Positions 25,609-34,827 are shown, counted from the first letter of the stretch. The stretch is DNA of 57,502 nucleotides from an uncultured Lachnospiraceae bacterium (GCA_902780385.1 CACZFF010000027.1:1-57502), one strand, 5' to 3'. Made by a program: numbers and translations. The notes: generated by a model not told the origin, from the letters alone.

Positions 25609-26226
25609 TTATTTTCCGCTCAGTCCATTGATCCCGTTAAAGGTAAGGATGCTGAGATTGCGGGACAATTCTTCGATATCCTGTTTACGCCCTGTATTGA
25701 ACCATCTCTGGTAGACAGCAATCATGCCGGAAATGGTATATTCGAGCAGGAACTCAAAACCTTCAGCCTCGGGTCCAATCTGGTCGGCAAAACTCTCCCA
25801 GAGCTGCTGTTTGAGGGGGGCGACGATCTTCTGGAGCAGGGAGGTCTGGCCCTCCGCGGCAAATACTCTTGCATAGAATTCCAGATCTTTTTCGATCAGT
25901 CTGGCAAGGCGGAGAAAGATATCCGAGGGCTCTCTGCTGATCTCAAGAAAATCGATATTATTAATGGCCGAAGCAAAGTCTGCGGCGATCTCGTCTTCAA
26001 TCTCATCTACGACCATGGAGACATCCCCATAATAATTGTAGAAGGTTTTGCGGTTGATATCGGCCGCTTTGGAGAGCTCTGTCACAGTGATCTCGCCAAG
26101 GGGTTTGGAGGCAAGAAGTTTTGTAAGAGCCATGCGGATGCTTCTTTTGGTACGGATGACACGCCTGTCCGCAGCTGCCGTTTTTTGAACTGTTCTCTTT
26201 ATTGTTTTTTCTTCTTTTTTTTCCAT
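25609..26226 (-). CDS. TetR/AcrR-family transcriptional regulator
   Basis: A 205-residue regulator with a very basic N-terminal tail and a TetR helix-turn-helix at about 25-75 (ITVTELSKAADINRKTFYNYYGDV). An all-helical C-terminal ligand domain resembling the Dha/TetR_C type follows. The frame extends upstream to 26703, but that part is a shadow of degV. ATG 26226 gives a normal-sized protein and has GAAGAGGG about nine bases before it. The gene diverges from degV over a 217-base region carrying two palindromes with ACACA/TGTGT half-sites. It probably represses itself and degV. The ligand is unknown; a fatty-acid-like effector would fit DegV. Confidence 0.85.
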   Translation of the reverse strand: MEKKEEKTIKRTVQKTAAADRRVIRTKRSIRMALTKLLASKPLGEITVTELSKAADINRKTFYNYYGDVSMVVDEIEDEIAADFASAINNIDFLEISREPSDIFLRLARLIEKDLEFYARVFAAEGQTSLLQKIVAPLKQQLWESFADQIGPEAEGFEFLLEYTISGMIAVYQRWFNTGRKQDIEELSRNLSILTFNGINGLSGK

Positions 26227-26286
26227 TCCTGCACCCTCTTCCTTTTGAACGGATATAGTTTTTAAATGGACAAGTTTTCCATAAAC

Positions 26287-26304
26287 TGTGTATTTTTCTA
26301 CACA
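26287..26304. promoter_or_regulatory. candidate TetR operator 1
   Basis: TGTGTA-N6-TACACA is a perfect interrupted palindrome 61 bases upstream of the TetR start codon. Its size and symmetry are typical of TetR-family autoregulatory sites. Confidence 0.5.
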
Positions 26305-26348
26305 AATATGTAAAAGCGAGAAGTAAACCACATTTTCGATAAAGCTTG

Positions 26349-26377
26349 TTGTTGTAATGAATATACATTCGTATAAT
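26349..26377 (+). promoter_or_regulatory. probable degV promoter
   Basis: TTGTTG (26349-26354), 17 bases, TATAAT (26372-26377). The -10 is perfect and the -35 matches only in TTG. Palindrome 2 lies just downstream. Confidence 0.6.
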
Positions 26378-26380
26378 AAT

Positions 26381-26390
26381 ACACATGTGT
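26381..26390. promoter_or_regulatory. candidate TetR operator 2
   Basis: ACACATGTGT is a perfect 10-bp palindrome at the predicted degV transcription start. Its half-site matches the one in the 26287-26304 palindrome, so a single regulator could bind both. Confidence 0.4.
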
Positions 26391-26442
26391 TACCTTTGCA
26401 AGTAGTGGTTCTTGTCACCTCGATTGAGAAAGGAAAAAGAAG

Positions 26443-27330
26443 TTGGATAAGCGGAACACTTATGAAATATATGTTGATGCTTCTGTCGACATTGAAAACA
26501 GATATATTGAAGAAAATGATATTCATTTTATTCCCATGAAATACATGATCGATGACAAGGAATATGTCATGGACCGACAGCAGACAGAGGAGGAACTGGA
26601 GCATTTTTATCAGTGCATGAAAGACGGTGCGGTCACCGGTACAAGCCAGATCACTCCTTATACTTACGATCAGGTTTTCCGGGCGGAAGCCGAAAAAGGC
26701 CATGATGTCCTGTACCTGTGTCTTTCAAGCGGCCTGAGCAGCACATATTCGTCCTCTCTCAATGCAGCGCAGGCTGTCATGGAGGATCATCCGAATGTGA
26801 AGATTGAGAGCGTGGACACTCTCGGTGCCACAGGCGGTGTTGGACTCCTTTTGATGCAGGCGATCAAAGGGCGCGATGAAGGGAAGACAGTAGAGGAAAA
26901 CGCTGCTTATCTTAGGAAGATCGCACCTGACATCGGATTCTGGTTCATGGTCGAGGACCTTGAATATCTCAAGCGGGGCGGCCGCATCTCGGCAACGGCG
27001 GCTTTTGCAGGAAATGTCCTCAATCTCAAGCCTGTGCTCAAGATCAACGATGAAGGAAAACTGATCAATATCTCAAAACAGCGCGGAGTCCCGCGGGCGG
27101 TCAAATATCTGATCGAATGCTATGAGGGCGCCCATGACGATACGATCAGCAGCGATGTGATCGTTGCCCATGCCGTCTGCAGGGAGCGGGCTGAGAAAAT
27201 GCGCGATGAGATCATGAAGATCAATCCCAACGCAAAAGTCCAGGTCCTGCCCATGGGTCCTGTCATCGGTTCCCACACCGGTCCCGGCTTTGCTGCGATC
27301 ATCCATTTCGGAAACAGGAATTTCCGCTGA
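26443..27330 (+). CDS. DegV family fatty-acid-binding protein
   Basis: A 295-residue cytoplasmic DegV protein. Known members bind long-chain fatty acids and serve fatty-acid kinase (FakB) in phospholipid synthesis. Motifs are VTGTSQITPYTYDQVF and LCLSSGLSSTYSS for the carboxylate-binding site, and GGRISATAAFAGNVLNLKPVL for the second lobe. The C-terminus GPVIGSHTGPG is typical. The start is TTG at 26443, with AAAGGA eight bases before it and the product beginning DKRNTYEIYVDASVDI; no ATG fits. No fakA is nearby. The divergent TetR gene and shared palindromes suggest lipid-responsive control. Confidence 0.92.
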   Translation: MDKRNTYEIYVDASVDIENRYIEENDIHFIPMKYMIDDKEYVMDRQQTEEELEHFYQCMKDGAVTGTSQITPYTYDQVFRAEAEKGHDVLYLCLSSGLSSTYSSSLNAAQAVMEDHPNVKIESVDTLGATGGVGLLLMQAIKGRDEGKTVEENAAYLRKIAPDIGFWFMVEDLEYLKRGGRISATAAFAGNVLNLKPVLKINDEGKLINISKQRGVPRAVKYLIECYEGAHDDTISSDVIVAHAVCRERAEKMRDEIMKINPNAKVQVLPMGPVIGSHTGPGFAAIIHFGNRNFR

Positions 27331-27361
27331 ATAAAACATATATTTTTCACTATGAACAATG

Positions 27362-27403
27362 ATGCCCTTACGTCAGCCGCCAATGCTGGCGTCAGGGCAT
27401 TTT
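27362..27403 (+). terminator. Rho-independent terminator after degV
   Basis: A 16-position stem with one mismatch (ATGCCCT and ACGTCAGC pairing with GCTGGCGT and AGGGCAT), a 7-base loop and a TTT tail. Confidence 0.8.
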
Positions 27404-27538
27404 CTGTGACAGTGTTGTTACAGTGATCGGGGCAGTCTTGACGAATATACCTTGATTGGATTATTATATTGAAAGTTTGTTTCTGCTATAAAGTGCAGAA
27501 GCAGATATTGATGGTTAACTGGACAAAGGAGCATTAAC

Positions 27539-29947
27539 ATGAGATACGATTTTAAGAAGATTGAGCCGAAGTGGCAGAAGAAATGGGAAGATGCCGGTAT
27601 TTTCAAGGCAGTGGATTTCAGTGATAAGCCCAAATTCTACGGCCTGGTGGAGTTTCCCTATCCCAGCGGAGCCGGAATGCATGTCGGCCATATCAAGGCA
27701 TATTCCAGCATTGAGGTTATTTCCAGAAAGCGCAGAATGCAGGGTTACAACGTACTGTTTCCCATCGGTTTCGACGCCTTCGGTCTGCCCACTGAGAACT
27801 ATGCGATCAAGACCAACACCCATCCCCGTATTATCACGGATAAAAATATTGAGAAATTCTCCAATCAGCTCAAGAGTGTCGGTTTCTCCTTTGACTGGGA
27901 CCGCGTGATCGATACCTCCAGAGATGATTATTATAAGTGGACCCAGTGGATCTTCCGCAAGCTCTTTGACCACGGCCTTGTCTTCCGTGACAAGACCCTC
28001 GTCAACTATTGCCCTTCCTGCAAGGTCGTCCTCTCCAATGAGGACAGCCAGGGCGGCAAGTGCGATATCTGCCACAGCGATGTCATTCAGCTCCCCAAGG
28101 ATGTCTGGTATCTGAAGATCACTGAGTACGCCGACAAGCTCCTGACAGGTCTGGATACTGTTGATTATCCCGAGAATATCCGCCAGCAGGAAGTTAACTG
28201 GATCGGCAAGTCCACTGGTGCTTTCGTCAACTTTACCCTCAAGGATATTGATGAGAAGCTTGAGATCTACACCACCCGTGCAGATACACTTTTCGGTGTG
28301 ACTTTCATGGTCATGGCTCCTGAGCATCCTCTGATCGACAAGTATGCGGACCGCATCACCAATATGGCCGATATCGAAGCTTACCGCGCAGAGTGTGCCA
28401 AGAAGACCGAGTTTGAGCGCACCCAGCTGGTCAAGGATAAGACCGGTCTCAAGATCGAGGGAATGTCCGCGATTAACCCCGTAAACGGAGAGGAGATCCC
28501 GATCTTTATCGCCGACTATGTCATGATGGGATACGGTACCGGCGCCATTATGGCTGTTCCTGCCCACGACCAGCGTGACTGGGAGTTTGCCACCAAGTTC
28601 GGCGTTCCGATCATTGAAGTCATCAAGGGCGGAGATATCTCCAAAGAAGCCTACACGGGCGACGGCGAGATGGTCAACTCCGGCTTCCTCAACGGCCTGA
28701 CCAACAAGAAAGATTCCATCGCCAGTATGATCGAGTTCCTTGTGGACAAGGGCATCGGTCACGCAGGCGTTCAGTTCAAGATGAAAGACTGGGCTTTCAA
28801 CCGCCAGCGTTACTGGGGCGAGCCTATTCCGCTCATCCACTGCCCCAAGTGCGGTGTTGTAGGTGTTCCTTATGAGGAACTTCCCCTCCGTCTGCCCGAT
28901 GTCGAGGACTTCGAGCCCGGTGAAGACGGCCAGTCCCCGCTTGCCAAGATTGATTCCTTCGTCAACTGCACCTGCCCCAAGTGCGGCGGCGCAGCAAAGC
29001 GCGAGACAGACACCATGCCCCAGTGGGCAGGTTCTTCCTGGTACTTCCTTCGCTATTGCGATGCCAACAATGACAAGGCCTTCGCGGACCGCAAAAAGAT
29101 CGATTACTGGATGCCCGTCGACTGGTACAACGGCGGTATGGAGCATGTTACCAGACACCTGATCTATTCCAGATTCTGGCATCATTTCCTCTATGATATC
29201 GGTGAGGTCAACACACCCGAGCCCTACATGAAGCGTTCCGCCCAGGGACTTATTCTGGGACCTGACGGCGACAAGATGAGTAAATCCAAGGGCAATGTCG
29301 TGGATCCGCTGGATATTGTCGAGCAGTACGGCGCAGACACTCTCCGCGTCTATGTCCTCTTCATGGGCGATTACAGCAGCGCAGCTCCCTGGAGTGACAA
29401 CTCCGTCAAGGGCTGCCGCAGATTCCTCGAGCGTGTTGCCGGCCTGACCGAGATCATGACAGACGGACCTTCTCCCGCAAGCCTTGAGACCTGCATGCAC
29501 AAGACCATCAAGAAGGTCTCCGAGGATATCGAGGCGCAGAAGTTCAACACTGCCATTGCAGCCCTGATGACTCTTGTCAACGACATTTACAAGGCAGGCA
29601 GCATCTCCAGGGATGACCTTATCACCTTCCTCAAGCTCCTTTCCCCCTTTGCCCCTCACATCACTGAGGAAATCTATGCGGGCATAGCAGGAGAGGACGC
29701 CGGCTTCCTCACAGTATCCGCATGGCCGGAGTTCGATCCCGCCAAGACCGTCGACGACATGATCGAAGTCGGCGTCCAGGTCAACGGCAAGGTCCGCGCA
29801 GCGGTCCAGATCGCACGTGATTCCGACAAGGAGACTGCTCTTGCGACAGCCAAGGCCAATGAGCGCGTCGCCTCCTTCATGGAAGGCAAAAAGCTGGTCA
29901 AGGAGATCTATGTCCCCGGCAAGATCATCAACTTTGTTGTCAAATAA
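27539..29947 (+). CDS. leuS: leucyl-tRNA synthetase
   Basis: An 802-residue class I synthetase that charges tRNA-Leu. The HIGH motif is HVGH in PYPSGAGMHVGHIKAYS (about 42-58). The CP1 editing domain follows, with TTRADTLFGVTFMV. Zinc-type cysteine pairs (CPSC, CDIC, CPKC) are visible. The KMSKS loop is GDKMSKSKGNVVDP and the anticodon-binding domain ends the protein. Length is normal for the bacterial enzyme. AAAGGAG lies seven bases before the ATG. The roughly 140-base leader is too short and lacks the conserved T-box core, so tRNA-dependent antitermination is not apparent. An 830-codon antisense frame is a shadow. Confidence 0.97.
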   Translation: MRYDFKKIEPKWQKKWEDAGIFKAVDFSDKPKFYGLVEFPYPSGAGMHVGHIKAYSSIEVISRKRRMQGYNVLFPIGFDAFGLPTENYAIKTNTHPRIITDKNIEKFSNQLKSVGFSFDWDRVIDTSRDDYYKWTQWIFRKLFDHGLVFRDKTLVNYCPSCKVVLSNEDSQGGKCDICHSDVIQLPKDVWYLKITEYADKLLTGLDTVDYPENIRQQEVNWIGKSTGAFVNFTLKDIDEKLEIYTTRADTLFGVTFMVMAPEHPLIDKYADRITNMADIEAYRAECAKKTEFERTQLVKDKTGLKIEGMSAINPVNGEEIPIFIADYVMMGYGTGAIMAVPAHDQRDWEFATKFGVPIIEVIKGGDISKEAYTGDGEMVNSGFLNGLTNKKDSIASMIEFLVDKGIGHAGVQFKMKDWAFNRQRYWGEPIPLIHCPKCGVVGVPYEELPLRLPDVEDFEPGEDGQSPLAKIDSFVNCTCPKCGGAAKRETDTMPQWAGSSWYFLRYCDANNDKAFADRKKIDYWMPVDWYNGGMEHVTRHLIYSRFWHHFLYDIGEVNTPEPYMKRSAQGLILGPDGDKMSKSKGNVVDPLDIVEQYGADTLRVYVLFMGDYSSAAPWSDNSVKGCRRFLERVAGLTEIMTDGPSPASLETCMHKTIKKVSEDIEAQKFNTAIAALMTLVNDIYKAGSISRDDLITFLKLLSPFAPHITEEIYAGIAGEDAGFLTVSAWPEFDPAKTVDDMIEVGVQVNGKVRAAVQIARDSDKETALATAKANERVASFMEGKKLVKEIYVPGKIINFVVK

Positions 29948-29998
29948 TGGGTAAGAATCGTATTTAAAAACAGAATTTAAAAATAGTGCAATTTCGTG

Positions 29999-30056
29999 AC
30001 CCCGCATAAGGAGAGAACAGGCCGCCCGGCCGCTGCTTCCTATGCGGGGTTTTTTA
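29999..30056 (+). terminator. Rho-independent terminator after leuS
   Basis: ACCCCGCATAAGG pairs with CCTATGCGGGGT (one bulge) around a GC-rich inner hairpin, followed by TTTTTTAG. Confidence 0.88.
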
Positions 30057-30073
30057 GTAAAAATGAAAACAAC

Positions 30074-30102
30074 TTGACTTTATTGTACTAAATGTATACA
30101 AT
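30074..30102 (+). promoter_or_regulatory. sigma-A promoter of the GntR regulator and icd
   Basis: TTGACT (30074-30079), 17 bases, TACAAT (30097-30102): a strong promoter. The inverted repeat ATTGTA-N9-TACAAT (30082-30087 and 30097-30102) overlaps the spacer and the -10. TGTATACA is nested in it. It fits an autoregulatory operator for the GntR protein encoded just downstream. Confidence 0.75.
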
Positions 30103-30241
30103 AATACATACGCCTGTTATCATTTCTCTACCTGACACAGGACGTCCAGGTTTTACGAATCTGATCTGAAAAGACGTGTCATTACAAAAAGTATTCAGTC
30201 GTATATTCCGCATAGCACAATATGCGGGCAGGGGGGCTCAA

Positions 30242-30937
30242 ATGGATGAGTTTGATTTGAAACGTGAAGTAACGGATAAATATTCACTGCGAGGGAGAGT
30301 ATTTACCAAGATCCGTGAAGACATTCTGAGCGGCAGGTACAAGGAACATGAGGAGCTCAAGGAGATCAAGATCGGAAAAGAGCTCGGTGTTTCCAGGACT
30401 CCTGTGCGTGAAGCCCTGCGTCAGCTGGAGCTGGAAGGGCTGGTGCAGATTATCCCGAACCGCGGAGCATTTGTGACCGGCATTTCGGCAAAAGATGTCA
30501 AGGATATCTATATGATCCGCGCACGTCTCGAAGCACTGTGTGCCCGCTGGGCTACAGAGAAGATCACGAAGGAACAGATGGAGGCGATGGAAGAGAATGT
30601 CTATCTCGCGGAATACCACGCGGGAAAGGGGCATCTCGAACAGATGGTGGATCTGGACAGTCAGTTCCATCATATTCTTTACAGTGCCTGCCATTCCAAG
30701 ATGCTGGAACATCTGCTGATCGATTATCACCAGTATGTCCACCGTGTCCGCAAGAAAACACTTTCCAGTGTCGGCCGGGGAACAGCGTCGAACAAGGAAC
30801 ACAGGGCGATCATGGAAGCCATCCGGGCAGGAAAAGCGGACCTGGCAGAACGACTCGCATGCGAGCATATGTTCAATGCATACGATAACATGGTCAAAAA
30901 CGGCCTGTATGAGATTTATCAGGAAGAAGAGCAATAA
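30242..30937 (+). CDS. GntR-family transcriptional regulator, FadR subfamily
   Basis: A 231-residue regulator. The winged helix at about 15-80 contains [26 protein letters not shown], split here by the usual GntR spacing, with the wing [14 protein letters not shown]. The C-terminal FCD ligand domain has the metal/ligand residues D-x3-H ([10 protein letters not shown]) and later HRAIMEAI and [13 protein letters not shown] regulators usually sense organic acids. ATG 30242 is preferred over 30176 because GGGGGGC-type purines precede it and it keeps normal family length. It lies 94 bases upstream of icd and probably controls icd, perhaps in response to a citric-cycle acid. Confidence 0.9.
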   Translation: MDEFDLKREVTDKYSLRGRVFTKIREDILSGRYKEHEELKEIKIGKELGVSRTPVREALRQLELEGLVQIIPNRGAFVTGISAKDVKDIYMIRARLEALCARWATEKITKEQMEAMEENVYLAEYHAGKGHLEQMVDLDSQFHHILYSACHSKMLEHLLIDYHQYVHRVRKKTLSSVGRGTASNKEHRAIMEAIRAGKADLAERLACEHMFNAYDNMVKNGLYEIYQEEEQ

Positions 30938-31031
30938 CGGAGATTGTGTTATGACATTTCGAAATGTCCGGGAGGTGCCGGCTGTACTGCGCACTCCAGC
31001 CCCCAGGGATGACTCGGAGGAGAGAACAAAA

Positions 31032-32243
31032 ATGAACAAAATTGTGATGAAGACACCGCTTGTGGAGATGGACGGAGATGAGATGACCCGCATCATCTGG
31101 AAGATGATCAAAGACGATCTCCTTCTTCCCTATATTGACCTTAAGACAGAGTATTATGACCTCGGACTTCCCAAAAGGGATGAGACCGATGATCAGATCA
31201 CAATCGACGCGGCCGAGGCAACGAAGAAATACGGTGTAGCCGTCAAGTGTGCGACGATCACTCCCAATGCGGCGCGTGTAAAAGAGTATAACCTGAAGGC
31301 CATGTACAAGAGCCCCAACGGCACGATCCGCGCAGCCCTGGACGGAACAGTTTTCCGTGCTCCCATCCTCGTAAACGGGATCGACCCCTATGTCCGCACC
31401 TGGAAAAAGCCGATCATAATGGCCCGTCACGCCTACGGCGATGTCTACAAAAACGTAGAGTACCGGGTACCCGGTGTCGGCACAGCCGAGCTTGTCTTCA
31501 GGGATGCAGAGGGCAATGAGACACGCCAGGTCATCCATGAGTTCAAGGGCCCCGGTGTCATCCAGGGTCTCCACAATCTGGATCAGTCTATCGAGGGCTT
31601 CGCACGTTCCTGCTTTGCCTATGCGCTGGACCAGAAAATGGATCTCTGGTTCTCCACCAAGGATACCATCTCCAAGATCTACGACGGCAATTTCAAGGAA
31701 ATCTTCGAGAAGATCTATGAGAATGAATACAAAGAAAAATTTGATGCAGAAGGCCTTGAATTTTTCTACACGCTGATCGACGATGCAGTTGCCCGTGTCA
31801 TGAGGTCCGAGGGCGGATTCCTGTGGGCGCTCAAAAACTATGACGGCGACGTTATGAGCGATATGATGGCGACCAGCTTCGGATCCCTTGCCATGATGAC
31901 CTCCGTCCTGGTCAGCCCCACCGGCATCTATGAGTACGAGGCTGCCCACGGCACTGTACAGCGCCATTATTACAAGCACCTCAAGGGCGAGACCACATCC
32001 ACCAACTCCGTGGCGACCATCTTCGCCTGGACCGGCGCCCTGCGCAAGCGCGGTGAGCTCGACGACATTCCGGAGCTCATGGATTTTGCAGACAAGCTTG
32101 AGGAAGCGACCCTGAAGACCATTGAGAGCGGAAAGATGACCGGTGACCTGGCTCTGATCACAACAATTAAGAACGTTGAGAAGCTGGACACTGAGGCATT
32201 CATTCTCGCGATCCGCGAAAATCTGGACAAGATGTTACAGTAA
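31032..32243 (+). CDS. icd: isocitrate dehydrogenase, NADP-dependent
   Basis: A 403-residue enzyme of the homodimeric NADP-ICDH type (the class shared with eukaryotes). It converts isocitrate to 2-oxoglutarate and CO2, making NADPH. Substrate residues lie in [19 protein letters not shown], and metal-binding aspartates in [19 protein letters not shown]. The coenzyme loop is [17 protein letters not shown] with the family's [12 protein letters not shown]. The canonical loop reads IRN-x-LGGTVFREPI, so [13 protein letters not shown] is slightly divergent. ATG 31032 has GGAGGAGA eight bases upstream; longer in-frame starts run into the GntR gene. It supplies 2-oxoglutarate for glutamate and NADPH for synthesis. 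An unusually strong terminator follows. Confidence 0.94.
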   Translation: MNKIVMKTPLVEMDGDEMTRIIWKMIKDDLLLPYIDLKTEYYDLGLPKRDETDDQITIDAAEATKKYGVAVKCATITPNAARVKEYNLKAMYKSPNGTIRAALDGTVFRAPILVNGIDPYVRTWKKPIIMARHAYGDVYKNVEYRVPGVGTAELVFRDAEGNETRQVIHEFKGPGVIQGLHNLDQSIEGFARSCFAYALDQKMDLWFSTKDTISKIYDGNFKEIFEKIYENEYKEKFDAEGLEFFYTLIDDAVARVMRSEGGFLWALKNYDGDVMSDMMATSFGSLAMMTSVLVSPTGIYEYEAAHGTVQRHYYKHLKGETTSTNSVATIFAWTGALRKRGELDDIPELMDFADKLEEATLKTIESGKMTGDLALITTIKNVEKLDTEAFILAIRENLDKMLQ

Positions 32244-32310
32244 AGACACACCAGGGCGCGAAGTGTGACGACAAGATTCTCGGCGCAAGATTTTCAAATT
32301 TTCAATAATA

Positions 32311-32360
32311 AAGCCCGTCCGGTCAGTCCTGGAATACAGGACTGACCGGACGGGCTTTTT
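32311..32360. terminator. strong bidirectional terminator between icd and the ABC-F gene
   Basis: A perfect 21-bp stem (AAGCCCGTCC, GGTCAGTCCTG and complement) with a 5-base loop. T5 follows on the plus strand and an A-rich stretch precedes it, so it can end both convergent genes. Confidence 0.9.
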
Positions 32361-32409
32361 ACAACACTCGATTCTGTTACGATTATGCCGTCGCTTTTTT
32401 CTGTATGGT

Positions 32410-34500
32410 TTATTCCTCTTCAGCCAGTTCGCTGAGGCTTTCCCATTGTTCATAGAGAGAGGCAAGCTTTTCGTCAACAGCTTCCCGCTTTGCTGTAAGT
32501 TCGCGGAGCTTGTCGGGATCCGTGCTGTTCTCGGGAAGGGAGATTTCCGTGTCGAGGGATTCGCCCTCGGCTTCCAGCCGGGAAATCTCGTTTTCGCACT
32601 TTTTGAGGTCGTTGGCGATCTTGCGGCGGCGCGCCTGTTCCTCCTTGCGGCTTTTCCAGTCTTCCGCGCCTGCGGCGTTAGAGACTGCCGCAGAGGACCG
32701 GGGGGCTGCCGGGGAAGCCGCAGGACCTGCAGGGCTGCCTGAGGCCGAACCCAAGGGTGAGGCTGCCTGCGGAGCCGTGTCTTTACGGGAAGGGCTGCCG
32801 GCATTTCCTGCAGAGGCGGGAAGGCTGCTGTGCAGATCTGCGATCAGCTTGTCGCCGACCTGAGCGGATTTTTCCACATAGAAGTCGTAATTGCCGATGA
32901 AGCGGTCCGGTACGGATTCGGAATTATTTCCGTGATAATTGACCAGGACTTTCTGTGTGAGTTCCAGGATACGGCTGGCTGTGCGGTTTATAAAGTAGCG
33001 GTCGTGGGAGACATAGAGGACGGTGCCGTCATAGGAGTTGAGGGCATTTTCCAGAACCTCTCTGGAGACGATGTCCAGGTGGTTGGTCGGCTCATCGAGG
33101 ATGAGCAGATTTGCCTCGGAGAGCATGAGCTTGGCAAGGGATACACGGCCCTTTTCTCCGCCGGAGAGCTCGCCGATCAGCTTGAAGACGTCGTCGCCGG
33201 TGAAGAGGAAGGAGGCCAGAAGGTTCCTCACCTCGGTGTTGGTCATGGAAGGATAGGCGTAGGCAATCTCTTCAAAGACCGTATTGCGATCGTCGAGGAC
33301 GTGGTGCTCCTGGTCATAGTATCCGATGTGGACATTGGTGCCCAGGCGGATATGGCCCTGGTCCTGCCCCAGAAGACCGTTCAGGATCTTCAGGATGGTG
33401 GTCTTGCCCGTTCCGTTGTCGCCGATCAGGGCGACATGTTCGCCGCGGCGGATGTGGAAGCTGAGGCCTGAAAAAAGTGAGACGCCGTCAAAGGATTTGG
33501 CAAGGTTTTCCACGGTCAGGACTTCACGGCCGCTGCGGATACAGGGAGTCAGTTTGAGATGCATGTCGTCGTGCAGGGTGAAGGGCTTGTCGACCACCTC
33601 CATTTTGCTCAGCATCTTTTCACGGCTCTCTGCCCGCTTGATGGATTTTTCGCGGTTGAACTGTTTGAGTTTGGCGATGACCTCCTCCTGGTGCCTGATC
33701 TGGGCCTGGTTGTTGAGCCAGGCGTGCTGCTGCTGATCGCGGAGGGCCTTCTTTTTTTCGGCATACACGGTGTAATTGCCGGTAAAGAAAGTGGCGGCAG
33801 CATTTTCGATCTCGATGACCTTGGTGACAGTCCGGTCAAGGAAATATCGGTCATGGGACACAATGAGGATGGTGCCCCGATAGTTGGTCAGATAGTTTTC
33901 CAGCCAGCGGATACTACCCAGATCAAGATGGTTGGTCGGCTCGTCGAGCATGATCACATCCGGGCTCTGCAGCAGAAGGCGCGCCAGGGCGACGCGGGTC
34001 TTCTGGCCGCCGGAGAGGGTCGAGATCTGTTTGTCGAACTCGCTGTCCTCAAAGCCCAGGCCGCGGAGGACACCGGTGATCTCTCCTTTATAGGCATAGC
34101 CGTTCAGCATCTCGAAGCGGTGCAGGAGATTGGTGTAGGATTCGATGAGCTCGTTGAGGGCATTGCCCTTGACGGCCTCCATTTCCTGCTCGTACTGTGA
34201 GAGCTGTCTTTCCATCTCGATGATGTCGCGCTTTGCTTCGAGGGCCTCCTCATAGATCGTGCTTGAAGCATCCAGCCCCTGGTCCTGGGCGAGATAGCCC
34301 AGACGCGCTCCGCCTGACAAGGTGACGGTCCCGCTGTCGGCTTCCATTTCACCGGCCATGATCCGCAGGAGAGTGGTCTTGCCGGCCCCGTTGATCCCCA
34401 CGATCGCTGCCCGGTCTCCCTTTTCCAGGTGGAAAGTAACATTGGACAAAATCGTTTTTTCAACAAATTCTTTTGTAATATGATGACATGCAATAATCAT
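32410..34500 (-). CDS. ABC-F family ATPase (ribosome-associated)
   Basis: A 696-residue soluble protein with two ABC domains and no membrane segment, which is the ABC-F pattern. NBD1 has Walker A GINGAGKTT, signature LSGGQKTR and LDEPTNHLD. NBD2 has GDNGTGKTT, LSGGEKGR and LDEPTNHLD. A charged inter-domain linker follows NBD1. A long Ala/Pro/Ser-rich spacer (about 570-620) leads to a C-terminal coiled coil. ABC-F proteins act at the ribosomal E site in translation or antibiotic protection; this architecture is closest to YdiF/YfmR-type housekeeping members, but subfamily assignment needs alignment. ATG 34500 opens the conserved MIIACHHITKEF. The promoter lies at 34583-34611. Confidence 0.92.
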   Translation of the reverse strand: MIIACHHITKEFVEKTILSNVTFHLEKGDRAAIVGINGAGKTTLLRIMAGEMEADSGTVTLSGGARLGYLAQDQGLDASSTIYEEALEAKRDIIEMERQLSQYEQEMEAVKGNALNELIESYTNLLHRFEMLNGYAYKGEITGVLRGLGFEDSEFDKQISTLSGGQKTRVALARLLLQSPDVIMLDEPTNHLDLGSIRWLENYLTNYRGTILIVSHDRYFLDRTVTKVIEIENAAATFFTGNYTVYAEKKKALRDQQQHAWLNNQAQIRHQEEVIAKLKQFNREKSIKRAESREKMLSKMEVVDKPFTLHDDMHLKLTPCIRSGREVLTVENLAKSFDGVSLFSGLSFHIRRGEHVALIGDNGTGKTTILKILNGLLGQDQGHIRLGTNVHIGYYDQEHHVLDDRNTVFEEIAYAYPSMTNTEVRNLLASFLFTGDDVFKLIGELSGGEKGRVSLAKLMLSEANLLILDEPTNHLDIVSREVLENALNSYDGTVLYVSHDRYFINRTASRILELTQKVLVNYHGNNSESVPDRFIGNYDFYVEKSAQVGDKLIADLHSSLPASAGNAGSPSRKDTAPQAASPLGSASGSPAGPAASPAAPRSSAAVSNAAGAEDWKSRKEEQARRRKIANDLKKCENEISRLEAEGESLDTEISLPENSTDPDKLRELTAKREAVDEKLASLYEQWESLSELAEEE

Positions 34501-34582
34501 GTATGCTTCCTGTCAATAATTTTGAAAAAAACAATAATCAGTTCTGTTTCAGCGAATGCACTGTCAATACAGGCACCAAATC

Positions 34583-34611
34583 AGTTTAATCGGAATCAAA
34601 TAAGCTGTCAA
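34583..34611 (-). promoter_or_regulatory. promoter of the ABC-F gene (minus strand)
   Basis: On the minus strand a perfect TTGACA (34606-34611), 17 bases and TAAACT (34583-34588). It lies just outside the left target-site duplication of the mobile element at 34663. Confidence 0.65.
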
Positions 34612-34662
34612 CGGCTGACAGGGGATGGAGACATTGAACCGTCCCCTTCTGTCTCCATAGTC

Positions 34663-34790
34663 GTTACTATTCACAGTCCCTTCGGAACTGTGATAGTAAC
34701 TTGCGTTTGCCCATTCCAAATGCTCTTCGAGCATGGGCAAACGCCGTTTTACTCGGGTTCACCTCGAACGCGGAGACTGTGAATAGTAAC
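34663..34790. mobile_element. 128-bp MITE-like element with perfect TIRs and 8-bp target-site duplication
   Basis: The left end GTTACTATTCACAGTC (34663-34678) and the right end GACTGTGAATAGTAAC (34775-34790) are exact 16-bp inverted repeats. CCATAGTC stands directly outside both ends (34655-34662 and 34791-34798), as expected of an 8-bp target-site duplication. A third, inverted copy of the terminal motif (ACTGTGATAGTAAC, 34687-34700) makes the left end a hairpin of its own. The core folds into GCGTTTGCCCAT/ATGGGCAAACGC. There is no room for a transposase, so it would be non-autonomous. It lies between the divergent ABC-F and rex promoters. Confidence 0.85.
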
Positions 34791-34827
34791 CCATAGTCCA
34801 ACTGTCTGCCATATACGTTATGTATAT

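Noticed and set aside
27404-27538. T-box leader for leuS
   Set aside because: Only about 135 bases remain after the degV terminator. I see no conserved T-box core and no antiterminator/terminator pair.
27515-30007. 830-codon minus-strand frame opposite leuS
   Set aside because: leuS has all synthetase motifs on the plus strand. The antisense product has no recognisable domain and is a codon-usage shadow.
34663-34790. simple terminator hairpin
   Set aside because: The perfect 16-bp ends are 96 bases apart, no T tract follows, and an 8-bp direct repeat borders them, which fits an inserted element better.
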